From positions 1-45,248 of the forward strand of contig JAAYYF010000017.1 in NCBI GenBank assembly GCA_012515535.1: 45,248 bases of DNA, in the 5' to 3' direction. A program made the position numbers and the translations under genes. This document shows, piece by piece, positions 14,834 to 24,290 of the stretch; the stretch's first letter is position 1; each line of letters starts with the position of its first letter. A model generated the notes under the pieces. The model searched no databases, had not been told where the DNA came from, and saw only the letters and a program-made list of their open reading frames with translations. The stretch is from Deinococcales bacterium. Its GTDB lineage: Bacteria; Deinococcota; Deinococci; Deinococcales; Trueperaceae.

Positions 14834-15388
14834 TCACTCGTCGAGCAGCTCGCCGAGCGGGAACAGGTCGACCAGGTGCCGGCCGTGGCACGGCACGGTG
14901 TCGAAGGCCAGGCTCGGCTCGGCGATGCCGGCGGCCCACGCCTGCGCCTCCTCCTCGCCTTCGAACGGGCCCACCAGCGCCTCGCCGCCGTCGTAGGCGT
15001 CGGGCGCCAGGGGCACGAGCAGCTCGAGGCGCGTGCCGCGCACGTCGCGCACCTCGCGCGCCACCGCGCAGCGCTCGCGCCACTCGGGGCGCTCCACCAG
15101 CTCGAACAGCAGGTCGAGCAGGCGCCGGCGCTCGGGCTTGGCGAGGGGCGGCTCGGTGTAGAGGACCGTGCGCTGGCCCTCGGCCTCGCGCGCCAGGCGC
15201 TTCTCGGGGAACGCCACCAGCAGCAGCGACACCGCGATGTCGGCGAGCTCGGGCGTGGCGCGCAGCGCCTCGGCGAACGGCCGCTCGGCGAGGGGCGTTC
15301 CGAGCTCCGCCTCGACGGCGTCGGGGGGCAGCTCGCCCGCGCCCGGCGGGCCGGGGTCGTGGCGGTCGTCGTCGCGTGCGGCGCTCAT
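14834..15388 (-). CDS. Hypothetical protein
   Basis: I do not recognise this 184-residue protein. It is acidic, soluble-looking and without a signal peptide or membrane segment. A charged, Pro/Gly-rich N-terminus (residues 1-30) is followed by a mostly helical region (LADIAVSLLLVAFPEKRLAREAEGQ) and a mixed C-terminal half (TRLELLVPLAPDAYDGGEALVGPF) ending in a Leu/Glu-rich tail. The ATG at 15388 is taken as the start because TATGCT lies 10 bases upstream with a -35-like CTGACC 18 bases before it, giving a message with almost no leader. An ATG at 15403 in the same frame would fall inside the -10 box. It is probably monocistronic and ends just before the phe promoter. Confidence 0.65.
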   Translation of the reverse strand: MSAARDDDRHDPGPPGAGELPPDAVEAELGTPLAERPFAEALRATPELADIAVSLLLVAFPEKRLAREAEGQRTVLYTEPPLAKPERRRLLDLLFELVERPEWRERCAVAREVRDVRGTRLELLVPLAPDAYDGGEALVGPFEGEEEAQAWAAGIAEPSLAFDTVPCHGRHLVDLFPLGELLDE

Positions 15389-15398
15389 CTCGGCTCGG

Positions 15399-15428
15399 AG
15401 CATAGCCCCTGGCCGAGCGCCGGGTCAG
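15399..15428 (-). promoter_or_regulatory. Promoter of the hypothetical gene at 14834-15388
   Basis: CTGACC (15428-15423), an 18-base spacer, TATGCT (15404-15399). Transcription would begin about 3 bases before the ATG at 15388. The spacer equals that of the pheST and rimP promoters. Confidence 0.5.
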
Positions 15429-15478
15429 CCGCGCGCGAGCCGGCGCGCCTCACGTGGCTCATGGGGTAGCCCGTGAAG

Positions 15479-15508
15479 TTGCGGATGACCCCTGGGGAGC
15501 GCTACACT
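15479..15508 (+). promoter_or_regulatory. Promoter of the rimP-nusA-infB operon
   Basis: TTGCGG (15479-15484), an 18-base spacer, TACACT (15503-15508). Spacer and -10 are identical to the pheST promoter. RNA would start near 15515, giving a leader of about 75 bases that holds the hairpin at 15542-15563 and a GGGAGG ribosome binding site. Confidence 0.7.
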
Positions 15509-15541
15509 GGTGGACGGCAAACGTCCCGACACGGGTCACGC

Positions 15542-15568
15542 GGGTGGGTTCGGGAACCCACCCATTTT
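15542..15568 (+). terminator. Intrinsic terminator in the rimP-nusA-infB leader
   Basis: GGGTGGGTT (15542-15550), loop CGGG, AACCCACCC (15555-15563), then ATTTTC: a perfect 9-bp stem with a short T-run. It lies after the promoter and 22 bases before the rimP ATG. It is therefore well placed to act as an attenuator rather than as the end of an upstream gene, since the gene upstream is on the other strand. Confidence 0.7.
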
Positions 15569-15589
15569 CGTTGGGGCGAGGGAGGTAGC

Positions 15590-16033
15590 ATGGACCTAGC
15601 GCAGGCAGCCGCCGAGGTGTTGACGCCCCTCGGCTACGAGGTGCTCGAGCTCGACGTCGGCTCCGCCGGCAGGTCGCGCCGCGTGCTGCTGCGCATCGAC
15701 CGCCTCGACGAGGGGGTCGTGTCCATGGACGACGTCGAGCGCGCCTCCGAGGTGTTCGGCCTCGAGCTCGACCGCCTCGACCCGTTCGACGAGCCCTACC
15801 GCCTCGAGGTCGAGTCGCCCGGCTCGCAGCGGCCGCTGGTCACGCCGCGCCACTTCGAGCGCTTCCACGGCCTGCTGGCCAAGGTGCGCGCGGGTGGCGA
15901 GACGTTCCGGGGCCGCATCGTCACCGTGGAGGGCAGCACCGTGACGTTCGAGGTGAGCGGCGAGCCGCGCCGCCTCGACGTCGCGCGCATCGACAGCGCG
16001 CGCCTGGCCGAGTGGCCGAGCGAGCCGCGCTGA
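15590..16033 (+). CDS. rimP: Ribosome maturation factor RimP
   Basis: Cytoplasmic factor needed for maturation of the 30S subunit. The 147-residue protein has the two-domain RimP pattern: an N-terminal alpha/beta domain (VLTPLGYEVLELDVG ... VLLRIDR, with SMDDVERASEVFG) and a C-terminal SH3-like domain (residues about 85-147). Between them is the conserved YRLEVESPG, followed by RPL near residue 83. The start at 15590 was chosen because GGGAGG precedes the ATG and the RimP homology begins there; the frame is open further upstream through the promoter and terminator. It is the first gene of the rimP-nusA-ylxR-infB operon, a widely conserved order. Confidence 0.93.
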   Translation: MDLAQAAAEVLTPLGYEVLELDVGSAGRSRRVLLRIDRLDEGVVSMDDVERASEVFGLELDRLDPFDEPYRLEVESPGSQRPLVTPRHFERFHGLLAKVRAGGETFRGRIVTVEGSTVTFEVSGEPRRLDVARIDSARLAEWPSEPR

Positions 16034-16099
16034 CGACCTGGGCAAGCCGGTCGCGGGCAGGTCCGCGGCCGTTCACAACCGAATAGACGGGAGTAGGTA

Positions 16100-17347
16100 A
16101 TGAACAAAGAGTTCGTCGACGCGCTCAACATGCTGGCGGCCGAGCGCAACCTCGACAAGGACCAGTTGCTAGCCAGCCTCGAGGAGGCGTTGGAGCAGGC
16201 GTTCGAGCGGAACGTCATGCCGGGCAAGCAGATCGAGGTCGAGCTGGACCCCGACTCCGGCGAGATGGACATCATGGTCATCCGCCGCGTCGTGGAGGCC
16301 GTCGAGGACCCCGACAAGGAGATCTCGCTCGCCGAGGCGCTCGAGCTCGACGACGAGGTCGAGGTCGGCATGGAGATGGAGTTCCCGGTCGACCCCGAGA
16401 AGTTCACCCGCATCGCGGTGCAGACCACCAAGCAGGTCATCACCCAGAAGATCCGCGAGGCGGAGCGCGCCTACGTCTTCGAGGAGTACAAGGACCGCGC
16501 CGGCGACATCATGACCGGCGTCGTGTCGCGCACCGACAACAAGCGCAACGTGTTCGTCGACCTCGGGAGAGGCGAGGCCATCATGCCCTCCAAGGAGCAG
16601 ATCCACGGCGAGCGCTACATGGTCGGCATGCGCCTCAAGGTCTACGTGCAGAAGGTCGAGCTGTCGCCCCGCGGCCCCTCGATCCACGTGTCGCGCGCCG
16701 CGCCCGAGCTGCTCGAGTACCTGATGCGCCAGGAGATCCCCGAGGTCGCCGACGGCACCGTCGAGCTCAAGGCCATCGCCCGCGAGGCCGGCCTGCGCTC
16801 GAAGGTGGCGGTGGCGTCCAACAACCCCAACGTCGACCCCATCGGCGCCTGCATCGGTCACCGCGGCAGCCGCATCCAGGCGGTCACCGCCGAGCTGCAG
16901 CGCGAGCGCGTCGACATCATCCAGTGGGACCCCAACCCGCGCGAGTTCATCCGCAACGCCCTCTCCCCGGCCAAGGTCGGCAACATCGAGCTCGACACCG
17001 AGGAGAAGTCCGCGCGCGTCACGGTCGGCTCCGACCAGCTCTCGCTGGCCATCGGCAAGAGCGGCCAGAACGTGCGCCTGGCCCACAAGCTGACGGGCTA
17101 CAAGATCGACCTGCAGCCGTCCGAGTCGGTCTCCGACTTCGACGCTGCCATGCAGGCCGCCGCGTCGCGCCTCGAGGGCGCCGCCCAGACCGAGCGCTCG
17201 CACGCCGCCTTCGACGCCCTCTTCCGCACCCCCGAGCCGGAGCCGGAGGAGGCCGAACCCAGCGAGGCGGCCGAGGACGCCGACGAGGCGGTCGCCGACA
17301 CCACCGACTCCCCCGCCGAAGCGGTCGAGGGGGACCAGGCCTCCTGA
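16100..17347 (+). CDS. nusA: Transcription termination/antitermination factor NusA
   Basis: RNA-polymerase-associated factor that modulates pausing, termination and antitermination. The 415-residue protein has an N-terminal polymerase-binding domain (residues 1-130), an S1 domain from about residue 135 (GDIMTGVVSRTDNKRNVFVDLG), and two KH domains (about 205-350, including NPREFIRNALSPAKV and SLAIGKSGQNVRLAHKLTGY). It ends in an acidic tail of about 45 residues rich in Glu, Ala and Asp, slightly longer than usual. It lacks the extra C-terminal acidic repeats of E. coli NusA. An ATG with GGGAGTAGGT upstream is the start. It may act on the terminator in its own operon leader. Confidence 0.96.
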   Translation: MNKEFVDALNMLAAERNLDKDQLLASLEEALEQAFERNVMPGKQIEVELDPDSGEMDIMVIRRVVEAVEDPDKEISLAEALELDDEVEVGMEMEFPVDPEKFTRIAVQTTKQVITQKIREAERAYVFEEYKDRAGDIMTGVVSRTDNKRNVFVDLGRGEAIMPSKEQIHGERYMVGMRLKVYVQKVELSPRGPSIHVSRAAPELLEYLMRQEIPEVADGTVELKAIAREAGLRSKVAVASNNPNVDPIGACIGHRGSRIQAVTAELQRERVDIIQWDPNPREFIRNALSPAKVGNIELDTEEKSARVTVGSDQLSLAIGKSGQNVRLAHKLTGYKIDLQPSESVSDFDAAMQAAASRLEGAAQTERSHAAFDALFRTPEPEPEEAEPSEAAEDADEAVADTTDSPAEAVEGDQAS

Positions 17348-17349
17348 TC

Positions 17350-17656
17350 GTGGGACGGACGACGACCAAGCACGTCCCGCTGCGGCGCTGCGTGGTGTGC
17401 CGCGCCTCGAAGCCGCAGGCCGAGATGCTGCGCTTCACGCGGGACGGCGACGTCGTCCGTCTGGACCTTGCGCGCCGCCTGGGCGGCCGCGGCACGTGGG
17501 TCTGCCGCGACTGCGCGAGCGGTGACGACGAGAAACGTTTGCGCCAGGCCTTCAAGGGGCAGGCGCAGCAGGTCATGGAGCTGCTGGCCGAGGCGCTGGC
17601 AGCGCACCCGCACGGGGGCACGGGCGCGGGTACCAACGAGAACAACGGAGGCATGA

Positions 17657-17667
<11 letters not shown>
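17350..17667 (+). CDS. ylxR: YlxR family RNA-binding protein (DUF448)
   Basis: A 105-residue protein between nusA and infB, the usual place of ylxR. The signature is clear: PLRRCVVCRASKPQAEMLRFTR, followed by LGGRGTWVCRDC, giving two CxxC pairs. In Bacillus subtilis the family has been linked to RNase P regulation; its role here is inferred only from family and place. The GTG at 17350 lies 2 bases after the nusA stop and is the likely start. The C-terminus is Ala/Gly/His-rich. The 3' end overlaps the infB start by 11 bases, with GGAGG inside ylxR serving infB. Confidence 0.9.
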
Positions 17668-19464
<1,797 letters not shown>

Positions 19465-19468
<4 letters not shown>

Positions 19469-19797
19469 CCCGGCTGAGGCGCCTGGCGCTGGCGGCGCTC
19501 CTGGCGCTGCTGCCGCTCCCCCTCTCCTCGCTGGCGGCGCTGGCCGAACGCGCGGCGCTGGACGGCGAGGGGACGGCCGGCATGGCGGCCCGCCCCACCT
19601 TCGTGGTGGAGGCGGCCGTCCGGGTGCCGGCGCTCTCGTCGGCCTCGGTGGCCTCGCGCCTGGCGCTGCCCACCGACCCGGTCGCGGCCACCCCGCGGCC
19701 CGAGGCGTGGCACGCGGGGGCGGCGCAGCGCGCCCCGCCCCCGGAGCCGGGCGTGCGCCTGGCGCTGCTGGGGCGCCGCCTGCTCGACGGCGGCTGA
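19465..19797 (+). CDS. Small exported protein coupled to infB (hypothetical)
   Basis: I do not recognise this 110-residue product. It starts MTRLRRLALAALLALLPLPL, an apparent signal peptide: basic n-region, Leu/Ala core, then SSLAALAE with possible cleavage near Ala-Leu-Ala. The rest is Ala/Pro/Arg-rich and low in complexity, ending LLGRRLLDGG. Its GTG overlaps the infB stop as GTGA, the coupling used by most operon pairs in this window. That and the signal-peptide pattern argue that it is translated. Against it, the mature part has no family pattern and GC-rich DNA makes chance frames common. Confidence 0.45.
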
Positions 19798-19904
19798 GCC
19801 CGGGCCGGTCCCCCGCAGCCAACCGCAGTCGGTAGCGGGCCCAGACGGGCCCGGCAGCCTCGCACCCCGTCGGACCGTGCAGCGGTCCGCGTCCCTGGAG
19901 TCAC

Positions 19905-22100
19905 ATGAACAGTCGCACCCTCACCGGCCTACTCGTCCTAGGCATGACCATCGCCTCGGTCCTCTACCTCTGGCAGCCCTGGAGCCCCGACCCGGCCATC
20001 AAGCTGGGCCTCGACCTGCAAGGCGGCCTCCGCGTCACGCTGGTGTCCGAGACGCCCAACCCGAGCGCCGAGGACCTCAACACCGCGCGCAACATCGTCG
20101 AGAACCGCGTCAACCAGTTCGGCGTCTCCGAGCCGCTCATCCAGACGGCCGGCAACGACAAGATCGTCGTCGAGCTGCCCGGCCTCACCGCCGAGGACCA
20201 GCAGCGCGCCCTCGACCTCATCGGCCAACAGGCGGTGCTCGAGTTCCGCCTCGTCCGGCCGCAGGCCAACGCCATCGCCGACGAGTTCCTCACGCTCGAC
20301 GACCTCGAGGCGCCGGCCTTCACCGGCGAGATCATCTCCACCGCCAGCGCCCAGTTCCAGCAGGTGCCGGGGCAGCCAGCCGGCCCGGTGGTGGTGTTCG
20401 AGATCCGCCCCGGCGACCAGCAGGCGTTCGGCAACTTCACCGGCACCAACGTGGGCCGGCGCATGGCCATCGTGCTCGACGACGTGATCGTCACCGCCCC
20501 CACGCTGCAGTCGCGCATCTCCGACAGCGGGCAGATCACCGGCGTGGGCTCGCTGGAGGAGGCCACCGACGTGGCCGTCGTGCTGCGCTCGGGCAGCCTG
20601 CCGATCAGCCTGCGCGTCGACGAGGTGCGCTCGATCGGCCCCACCCTAGGTCAGGACTCGATCAACAAGGGCACGCTGGCCGCCATCATCGGCGGCGCGG
20701 CCGTGATCGTGGCCGTGGTGGCCTACTACGGCCCGCTATTCGGCGGCGTGCTCGCCTTCGGCGTGCTGCTGGCCATGCTGTTCATCTTCGGGGTGCTGGC
20801 CGCCCTGGGCGCCGCGCTCACGCTGCCGGGCCTGGCGGGCCTGGTGCTCACCATCGGCGCCGCCGTCGACGGCAACGTCATCTCGTTCGAGCGCATCCGC
20901 GAGGAGCTGCGCGACGGCAAGAGCCTGCGCGTGGCCATGAAGCGCGGCTTCGGCTTCTCGGTCTCGGCCATCGTCGACGCCAACCTCACCTCGCTGCTGG
21001 CGGCCGGCGCGCTCTACCAGTACACCACCGGCGCCGTGCGCGGCTTCGCCATCACCCTGGCCATCGGCCTGCTGGCGTCGATGTTCGTGAACCTCGTGGT
21101 CGTGCCGTGGATCCTCGACCTGCTCACCCTGCGTAACCAGAAGAGCTACATGTGGATCGGCCGCGCCATCAAGGGCCTCGACTTCGTGCGCAACGCCGCG
21201 CCCGTGGTCATCGTCACGGTGCTGCTGGCGGTGGGCTCGCTCGTGTACGTGAACGTGGCGGGCATGGACATGTCCACCGACTTCACGGGCGGCAGCAACA
21301 TCCTCCTCGACCTGCCCGAGGACACGACCCCGCAGGCGCTGCGCGCGGCCATCGCCGAGCTGGACGTCGAGGGCGTCGACGCCGCCTCCGCGGCCATCGT
21401 GCAGATCGAGGGCGGGCGCAACCTGATGTCGGTGCGCGTGGGCCTGCCCGAGCAGGACACCCGCGCCACCGAGGAGTTCGCGCTGGCGCTCTCCGAGGCC
21501 ACCGGCGCCGAGCTGCAGTCGGCCGAGTTCGTGGGCCCCTCCGTGGGCGCCGACCTGCGCCGCGGCGCGGTGCTGTCGGTGGTCGTGTCGCTGCTGCTGA
21601 TCCTGGTGTACGTCGCCATCCGCTTCTGGCCCAACTGGCTGGTGGCGGTGCTGGTGGTGCTGGCCACCGCCCACGACGTCGCCATCACGCTCGGCGTCCA
21701 GGCGCTGTTCGGCATCGAGTTCAGCATCCCGGTGCTGGCGGCGCTGCTGTTCGTGGTCGGCTACTCGCTCAACGACTCGATCATCATCTCGGACCGCGTG
21801 CGCGAGAACGTCAAGAACCTCCGCGGCATGAGCTACCGCGAGATCGTCAACGCTTCGGTGAACCAGGTGCTCACCCGCACGGTGGTCACCTCGGGCACCA
21901 CGCTGCTGCCGGTGCTGGCGCTGCTGTTCTTCGGCGGCAGCGTGCTGCGCGGCTTCAGCGTCACGCTGATGGTGGGCATCTTCATCGGCACCTTCTCGAG
22001 CCTCTTCCTGCTCGTGCCCCTCATGGTGTGGGGCCGCGACTGGCTGCGGAGCTACGAGGAGCGGCGCCGCGCCACCAAGCGCGCCGGGGCGCGCACCTGA
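19905..22100 (+). CDS. secDF: Protein translocase SecDF (SecD-SecF fusion)
   Basis: Inner-membrane partner of SecYEG that uses the proton gradient to pull preproteins across. The 731-residue single chain matches the Thermus SecDF layout: TM1 (residues about 5-24), a large periplasmic P1 domain with LGLDLQGGLRVTL, TM2-6 ending near residue 400, then a SecF half from about 415 with FTGGSNILLDL and TM7-12. Residues known to matter for proton transport in Thermus have counterparts: Asp322 in AAVDGNVISFERI, Asp624 in YSLNDSIIISDRV and Arg658 in VLTRTVVTSGTT, with the last two 34 residues apart as in Thermus. GGAG lies 8 bases before the ATG. A hairpin CGGACCG / CGGTCCG (19871-19889) precedes the start by 15 bases. 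Confidence 0.97.
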   Translation: MNSRTLTGLLVLGMTIASVLYLWQPWSPDPAIKLGLDLQGGLRVTLVSETPNPSAEDLNTARNIVENRVNQFGVSEPLIQTAGNDKIVVELPGLTAEDQQRALDLIGQQAVLEFRLVRPQANAIADEFLTLDDLEAPAFTGEIISTASAQFQQVPGQPAGPVVVFEIRPGDQQAFGNFTGTNVGRRMAIVLDDVIVTAPTLQSRISDSGQITGVGSLEEATDVAVVLRSGSLPISLRVDEVRSIGPTLGQDSINKGTLAAIIGGAAVIVAVVAYYGPLFGGVLAFGVLLAMLFIFGVLAALGAALTLPGLAGLVLTIGAAVDGNVISFERIREELRDGKSLRVAMKRGFGFSVSAIVDANLTSLLAAGALYQYTTGAVRGFAITLAIGLLASMFVNLVVVPWILDLLTLRNQKSYMWIGRAIKGLDFVRNAAPVVIVTVLLAVGSLVYVNVAGMDMSTDFTGGSNILLDLPEDTTPQALRAAIAELDVEGVDAASAAIVQIEGGRNLMSVRVGLPEQDTRATEEFALALSEATGAELQSAEFVGPSVGADLRRGAVLSVVVSLLLILVYVAIRFWPNWLVAVLVVLATAHDVAITLGVQALFGIEFSIPVLAALLFVVGYSLNDSIIISDRVRENVKNLRGMSYREIVNASVNQVLTRTVVTSGTTLLPVLALLFFGGSVLRGFSVTLMVGIFIGTFSSLFLLVPLMVWGRDWLRSYEERRRATKRAGART

Positions 22101-22118
22101 GCCTCACCCGGTGACCCC

Positions 22119-22144
22119 GGTGGCCGCCTCACGGGGCGGCCACC
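22119..22144. terminator. Hairpin 1 of 3 after secDF
   Basis: GGTGGCCGCC (22119-22128) pairs perfectly with GGCGGCCACC (22135-22144) around a 6-base loop, 18 bases after the secDF stop. No T-run follows, so termination strength is uncertain. Confidence 0.55.
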
Positions 22145-22160
22145 TGCGAGCCGACGACGA

Positions 22161-22196
22161 GAACGGCCGGCGTCCTTCCGCGGACGCCGGCCGTTC
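22161..22196. terminator. Hairpin 2 of 3 after secDF, bidirectional terminator
   Basis: GAACGGCCGGCGTCC (22161-22175) pairs perfectly with GGACGCCGGCCGTTC (22182-22196), a 15-bp stem with a 6-base loop. It lies between converging operons and ends in TTC on the plus strand. Confidence 0.65.
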
Positions 22197-22283
22197 GCAT
22201 GCGGTGGCCCAGCGATCGAGCCTACGACCGGCCCCGTGGCCTGCCATGGCGCCGACCGTCGTTGGCTGGTCGCATCGATACCG

Positions 22284-22333
22284 CTCGGGTCCTCGTTCAA
22301 GGCTAGCCTCGCAGCCTTGAACGAGGACCCGAG
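22284..22333. terminator. Hairpin 3 of 3: 21-bp perfect inverted repeat
   Basis: The 21 bases at 22284-22304 are the exact reverse complement of 22313-22333, with an 8-base loop. It lies 42 bases beyond the stop of the lipoprotein gene on the minus strand, so it probably ends that operon. It is the longest perfect stem in the window. Confidence 0.6.
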
Positions 22334-22375
22334 GGCGACCGCGAGGGCCCCCCTACCCTGCCCTGGCGGCGGGGC

Positions 22376-22765
22376 TCAGCCCGGTTCGATCACGAAGGTG
22401 AACTGCCGCAGAAGGCGCCCGTGCAGCGACACCACCGCGCGCCACTCCCCCGCCACCGCCTCCACGTCGGCGGGCAGCACGAACAGCGCCCGCGGCGCCT
22501 CCGGCTCCACCCACACCGACCCCGACGCGGCCTCGCGGCCGTTGGGCGCCAGCCACTGCACCGCCAGCCAGCCGGCCTCGGTCACGTCGGCCAGCTCGAC
22601 CTCGAGGCGCGGGCGCCCGGCTTCCAGACCGGCGTCGAACGCGGCCACGCGGCTGCCGGGCTCGAACGGCGGGGGCTCGGGCACGGGCGGCAGGTAGAGC
22701 GGGCGGCAGGCCACCAGCAGCAGCGCTAGCGCCAGCCCCGCCAGCAGCCGCGGACGCACGCTCAC
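22376..22765 (-). CDS. Small lipoprotein (hypothetical)
   Basis: A 129-residue protein with a clear lipoprotein signal: MSVRPRLLAGLALALLLVAC, lipobox Leu-Val-Ala-Cys with Cys20 as the lipidated residue. A Pro-rich tether (RPLYLPPVPEPPPFEPG) follows, then about 85 residues that look like a small beta-sandwich (VEPEAPRALFVLPADVEAVAGEWRAVVSL). No family is recognised. It is probably anchored to the outside of the inner membrane or the inside of the outer membrane. The GTG start at 22765 overlaps the rsmE stop as GTGA, so it is the last gene of the plsY-like/aar-prmA-rsmE operon. Confidence 0.75.
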   Translation of the reverse strand: MSVRPRLLAGLALALLLVACRPLYLPPVPEPPPFEPGSRVAAFDAGLEAGRPRLEVELADVTEAGWLAVQWLAPNGREAASGSVWVEPEAPRALFVLPADVEAVAGEWRAVVSLHGRLLRQFTFVIEPG

Positions 22766-23481
22766 GCCTCCGCGCTGAGCAGCAGCGCCGCGGCCAGCGC
22801 CACCGGCGCCGTCTCGGCGCGCAGCACGCGCGGCCCGAAGCGCACGGCGCGCGCGCCGCGTGCCACCAGCGCCTCCACCTCGTCCGGCGCGAAGCCGCCC
22901 TCGGGGCCGGTGACGGTGGTGAGCGGCCCGGCGCGCCAGGCGCCCTCGGCGAGGAGCGCCGCCAGCGTGCCGTCGGCCTCGGGCTCGGCGACGATGGCGC
23001 CGCCCTCCCAGGTCAGCTCCGCGAGGGGCAGGGGCTCGGTCACGTCGGGCACGATAGCGCGCCCCGACTGGCGCGCCGCCTCCTCGGCCACGCGCCTGAG
23101 GCGCTGCAGGCGCGCCGGCGACAGCGAGGTGGCGTCGGCGTGGCGCGTGACCAGCAGCTGGAAGCGCCGCGCCCCGAGCTCGGTGCCCTGGCGCACCACG
23201 TCGCTGAGCTTGTCGCCCTTGAGGAGCGCCACCGCTACCGTGACGGCGAGCCCCGCCTCGACGGCGCTGGCGCGCGGCTCCTCGAGCGCGAGCGTCACGC
23301 CGTCGCGGTCCACGGCGGCCACCTGGCCCGGCGCCACGCGGCCGGCGCCGTCGAACGCCTCCACGACCGCGCCGGGCTTCACGCGCAGCACGTCGCGCAG
23401 GTGGTGGGCCTCGGGGCCGCGCAGCGCCACGCTGCCGCCCTCCAGCCGCGGCACCAGCACGCGGTGGACGCGTCGCCTCAC
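22762..23481 (-). CDS. rsmE: 16S rRNA (uracil(1498)-N(3))-methyltransferase
   Basis: SPOUT-class methyltransferase that methylates U1498 of 16S rRNA. The 239-residue protein has the N-terminal PUA-like domain (HRVLVPRLEG, HHLRDVLRVKPGAVVEAFDGAG) and the C-terminal knotted domain with ALLKGDKLSDVVRQGTELG, the SAM-binding TGPEGGFAPDEVE and RFGPRVLRAETA. The GTG at 23481 overlaps the prmA stop as GTGA and is taken as the start. This adds three Arg before the usual family start. rsmE next to prmA is a common pairing in bacteria. Confidence 0.93.
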   Translation of the reverse strand: MRRRVHRVLVPRLEGGSVALRGPEAHHLRDVLRVKPGAVVEAFDGAGRVAPGQVAAVDRDGVTLALEEPRASAVEAGLAVTVAVALLKGDKLSDVVRQGTELGARRFQLLVTRHADATSLSPARLQRLRRVAEEAARQSGRAIVPDVTEPLPLAELTWEGGAIVAEPEADGTLAALLAEGAWRAGPLTTVTGPEGGFAPDEVEALVARGARAVRFGPRVLRAETAPVALAAALLLSAEA

Positions 23482-24251
23482 GGCCGGCGGACGAGCTCGA
23501 GCAGCGTCCACTCGCCGTCCTCCTCGCCGTGCACCACCTCGAGCTGCGCCGGCACAGCGTCGAGCACCAGGCCCTTCAGGCGCGTGAGGATGCCCGTGAC
23601 GGCCAGGCGCCCGCCGGGCAGCAGGCGCGCCGCGTACGCCGGGAGCAGCTGGGCGTGCAGCTCGGCGTAGAGGTTGGCCACCACCACGTCGAAGCGCCCC
23701 GGCAGCGTCGGCAGGTCGAGGCTGCCCAGCGCGAAGCGCGCGCTCGAGAGGTTGCGGCGGGCGTTCTCGCGCGCCACCGGCACGGTGGCGGCGTCGACGT
23801 CGACACCGTAGGCGCGCCACGCCCCCAGGCGCTCGGCGGCGATGGCCAGCAGCCCGGTGCCGGCGCCCACGTCGAGCACCGTCCTCCCGCTCAGGTCGAG
23901 GCGCGTTAGCGACGCGAGCGCCATGCGCGTGGTCTCGTGGTGGCCGGTGCCGAAGGCGGAGCCGGGGTCGAGCCACACCACCACGTCGCCGTCGGTGACC
24001 TCGACGGCGCGGTGGCTGGGCGCCACCACGAGCCGCCCCACCCGCACGGGCCCCAGGCCGGCCTGGTACTCGGCCACGTAGTCACGCTCGGGCAGCGTCT
24101 CCCAGGCGCCCTCGAGGGGCAGCTCGCGCTCGGAGTCGAAGTAGGCGACGATCGCCCCCTCCTCCTCGACCAGCCCCAGGCAGCCGAGCTCCCATAGCTG
24201 GGCCGCCTCGGGCGACTCGCCGCCCACCCCCTGGACGCGGAACGCTTTCAT
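23478..24251 (-). CDS. prmA: Ribosomal protein L11 methyltransferase
   Basis: SAM-dependent enzyme that methylates lysines and the N-terminus of ribosomal protein L11. The 257-residue protein is close to the Thermus enzyme in length. It has an N-terminal substrate-recognition domain (about residues 1-65), a linker, and a class I methyltransferase domain. Visible motifs are DPGSAFGTGHHETTRM, SAM motif I VLDVGAGTGLLAIAAERLG, and VVANLYAEL at motif IV. The ATG at 24251 is preceded by GAGGTG about 10 bases away. It is second in a four-gene operon, 39 bases after the PlsY/reductase-like gene. Confidence 0.95.
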   Translation of the reverse strand: MKAFRVQGVGGESPEAAQLWELGCLGLVEEEGAIVAYFDSERELPLEGAWETLPERDYVAEYQAGLGPVRVGRLVVAPSHRAVEVTDGDVVVWLDPGSAFGTGHHETTRMALASLTRLDLSGRTVLDVGAGTGLLAIAAERLGAWRAYGVDVDAATVPVARENARRNLSSARFALGSLDLPTLPGRFDVVVANLYAELHAQLLPAYAARLLPGGRLAVTGILTRLKGLVLDAVPAQLEVVHGEEDGEWTLLELVRRP

Positions 24252-24290
24252 CTCAGGAACACCTCTTCCACGCGCGCATGCGCGCCTGAC

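Noticed and set aside
22284-22333. Insertion-sequence or MITE end
   Set aside because: There is a single copy in the window, no target duplication was seen and no transposase is nearby; kept only as a hairpin.
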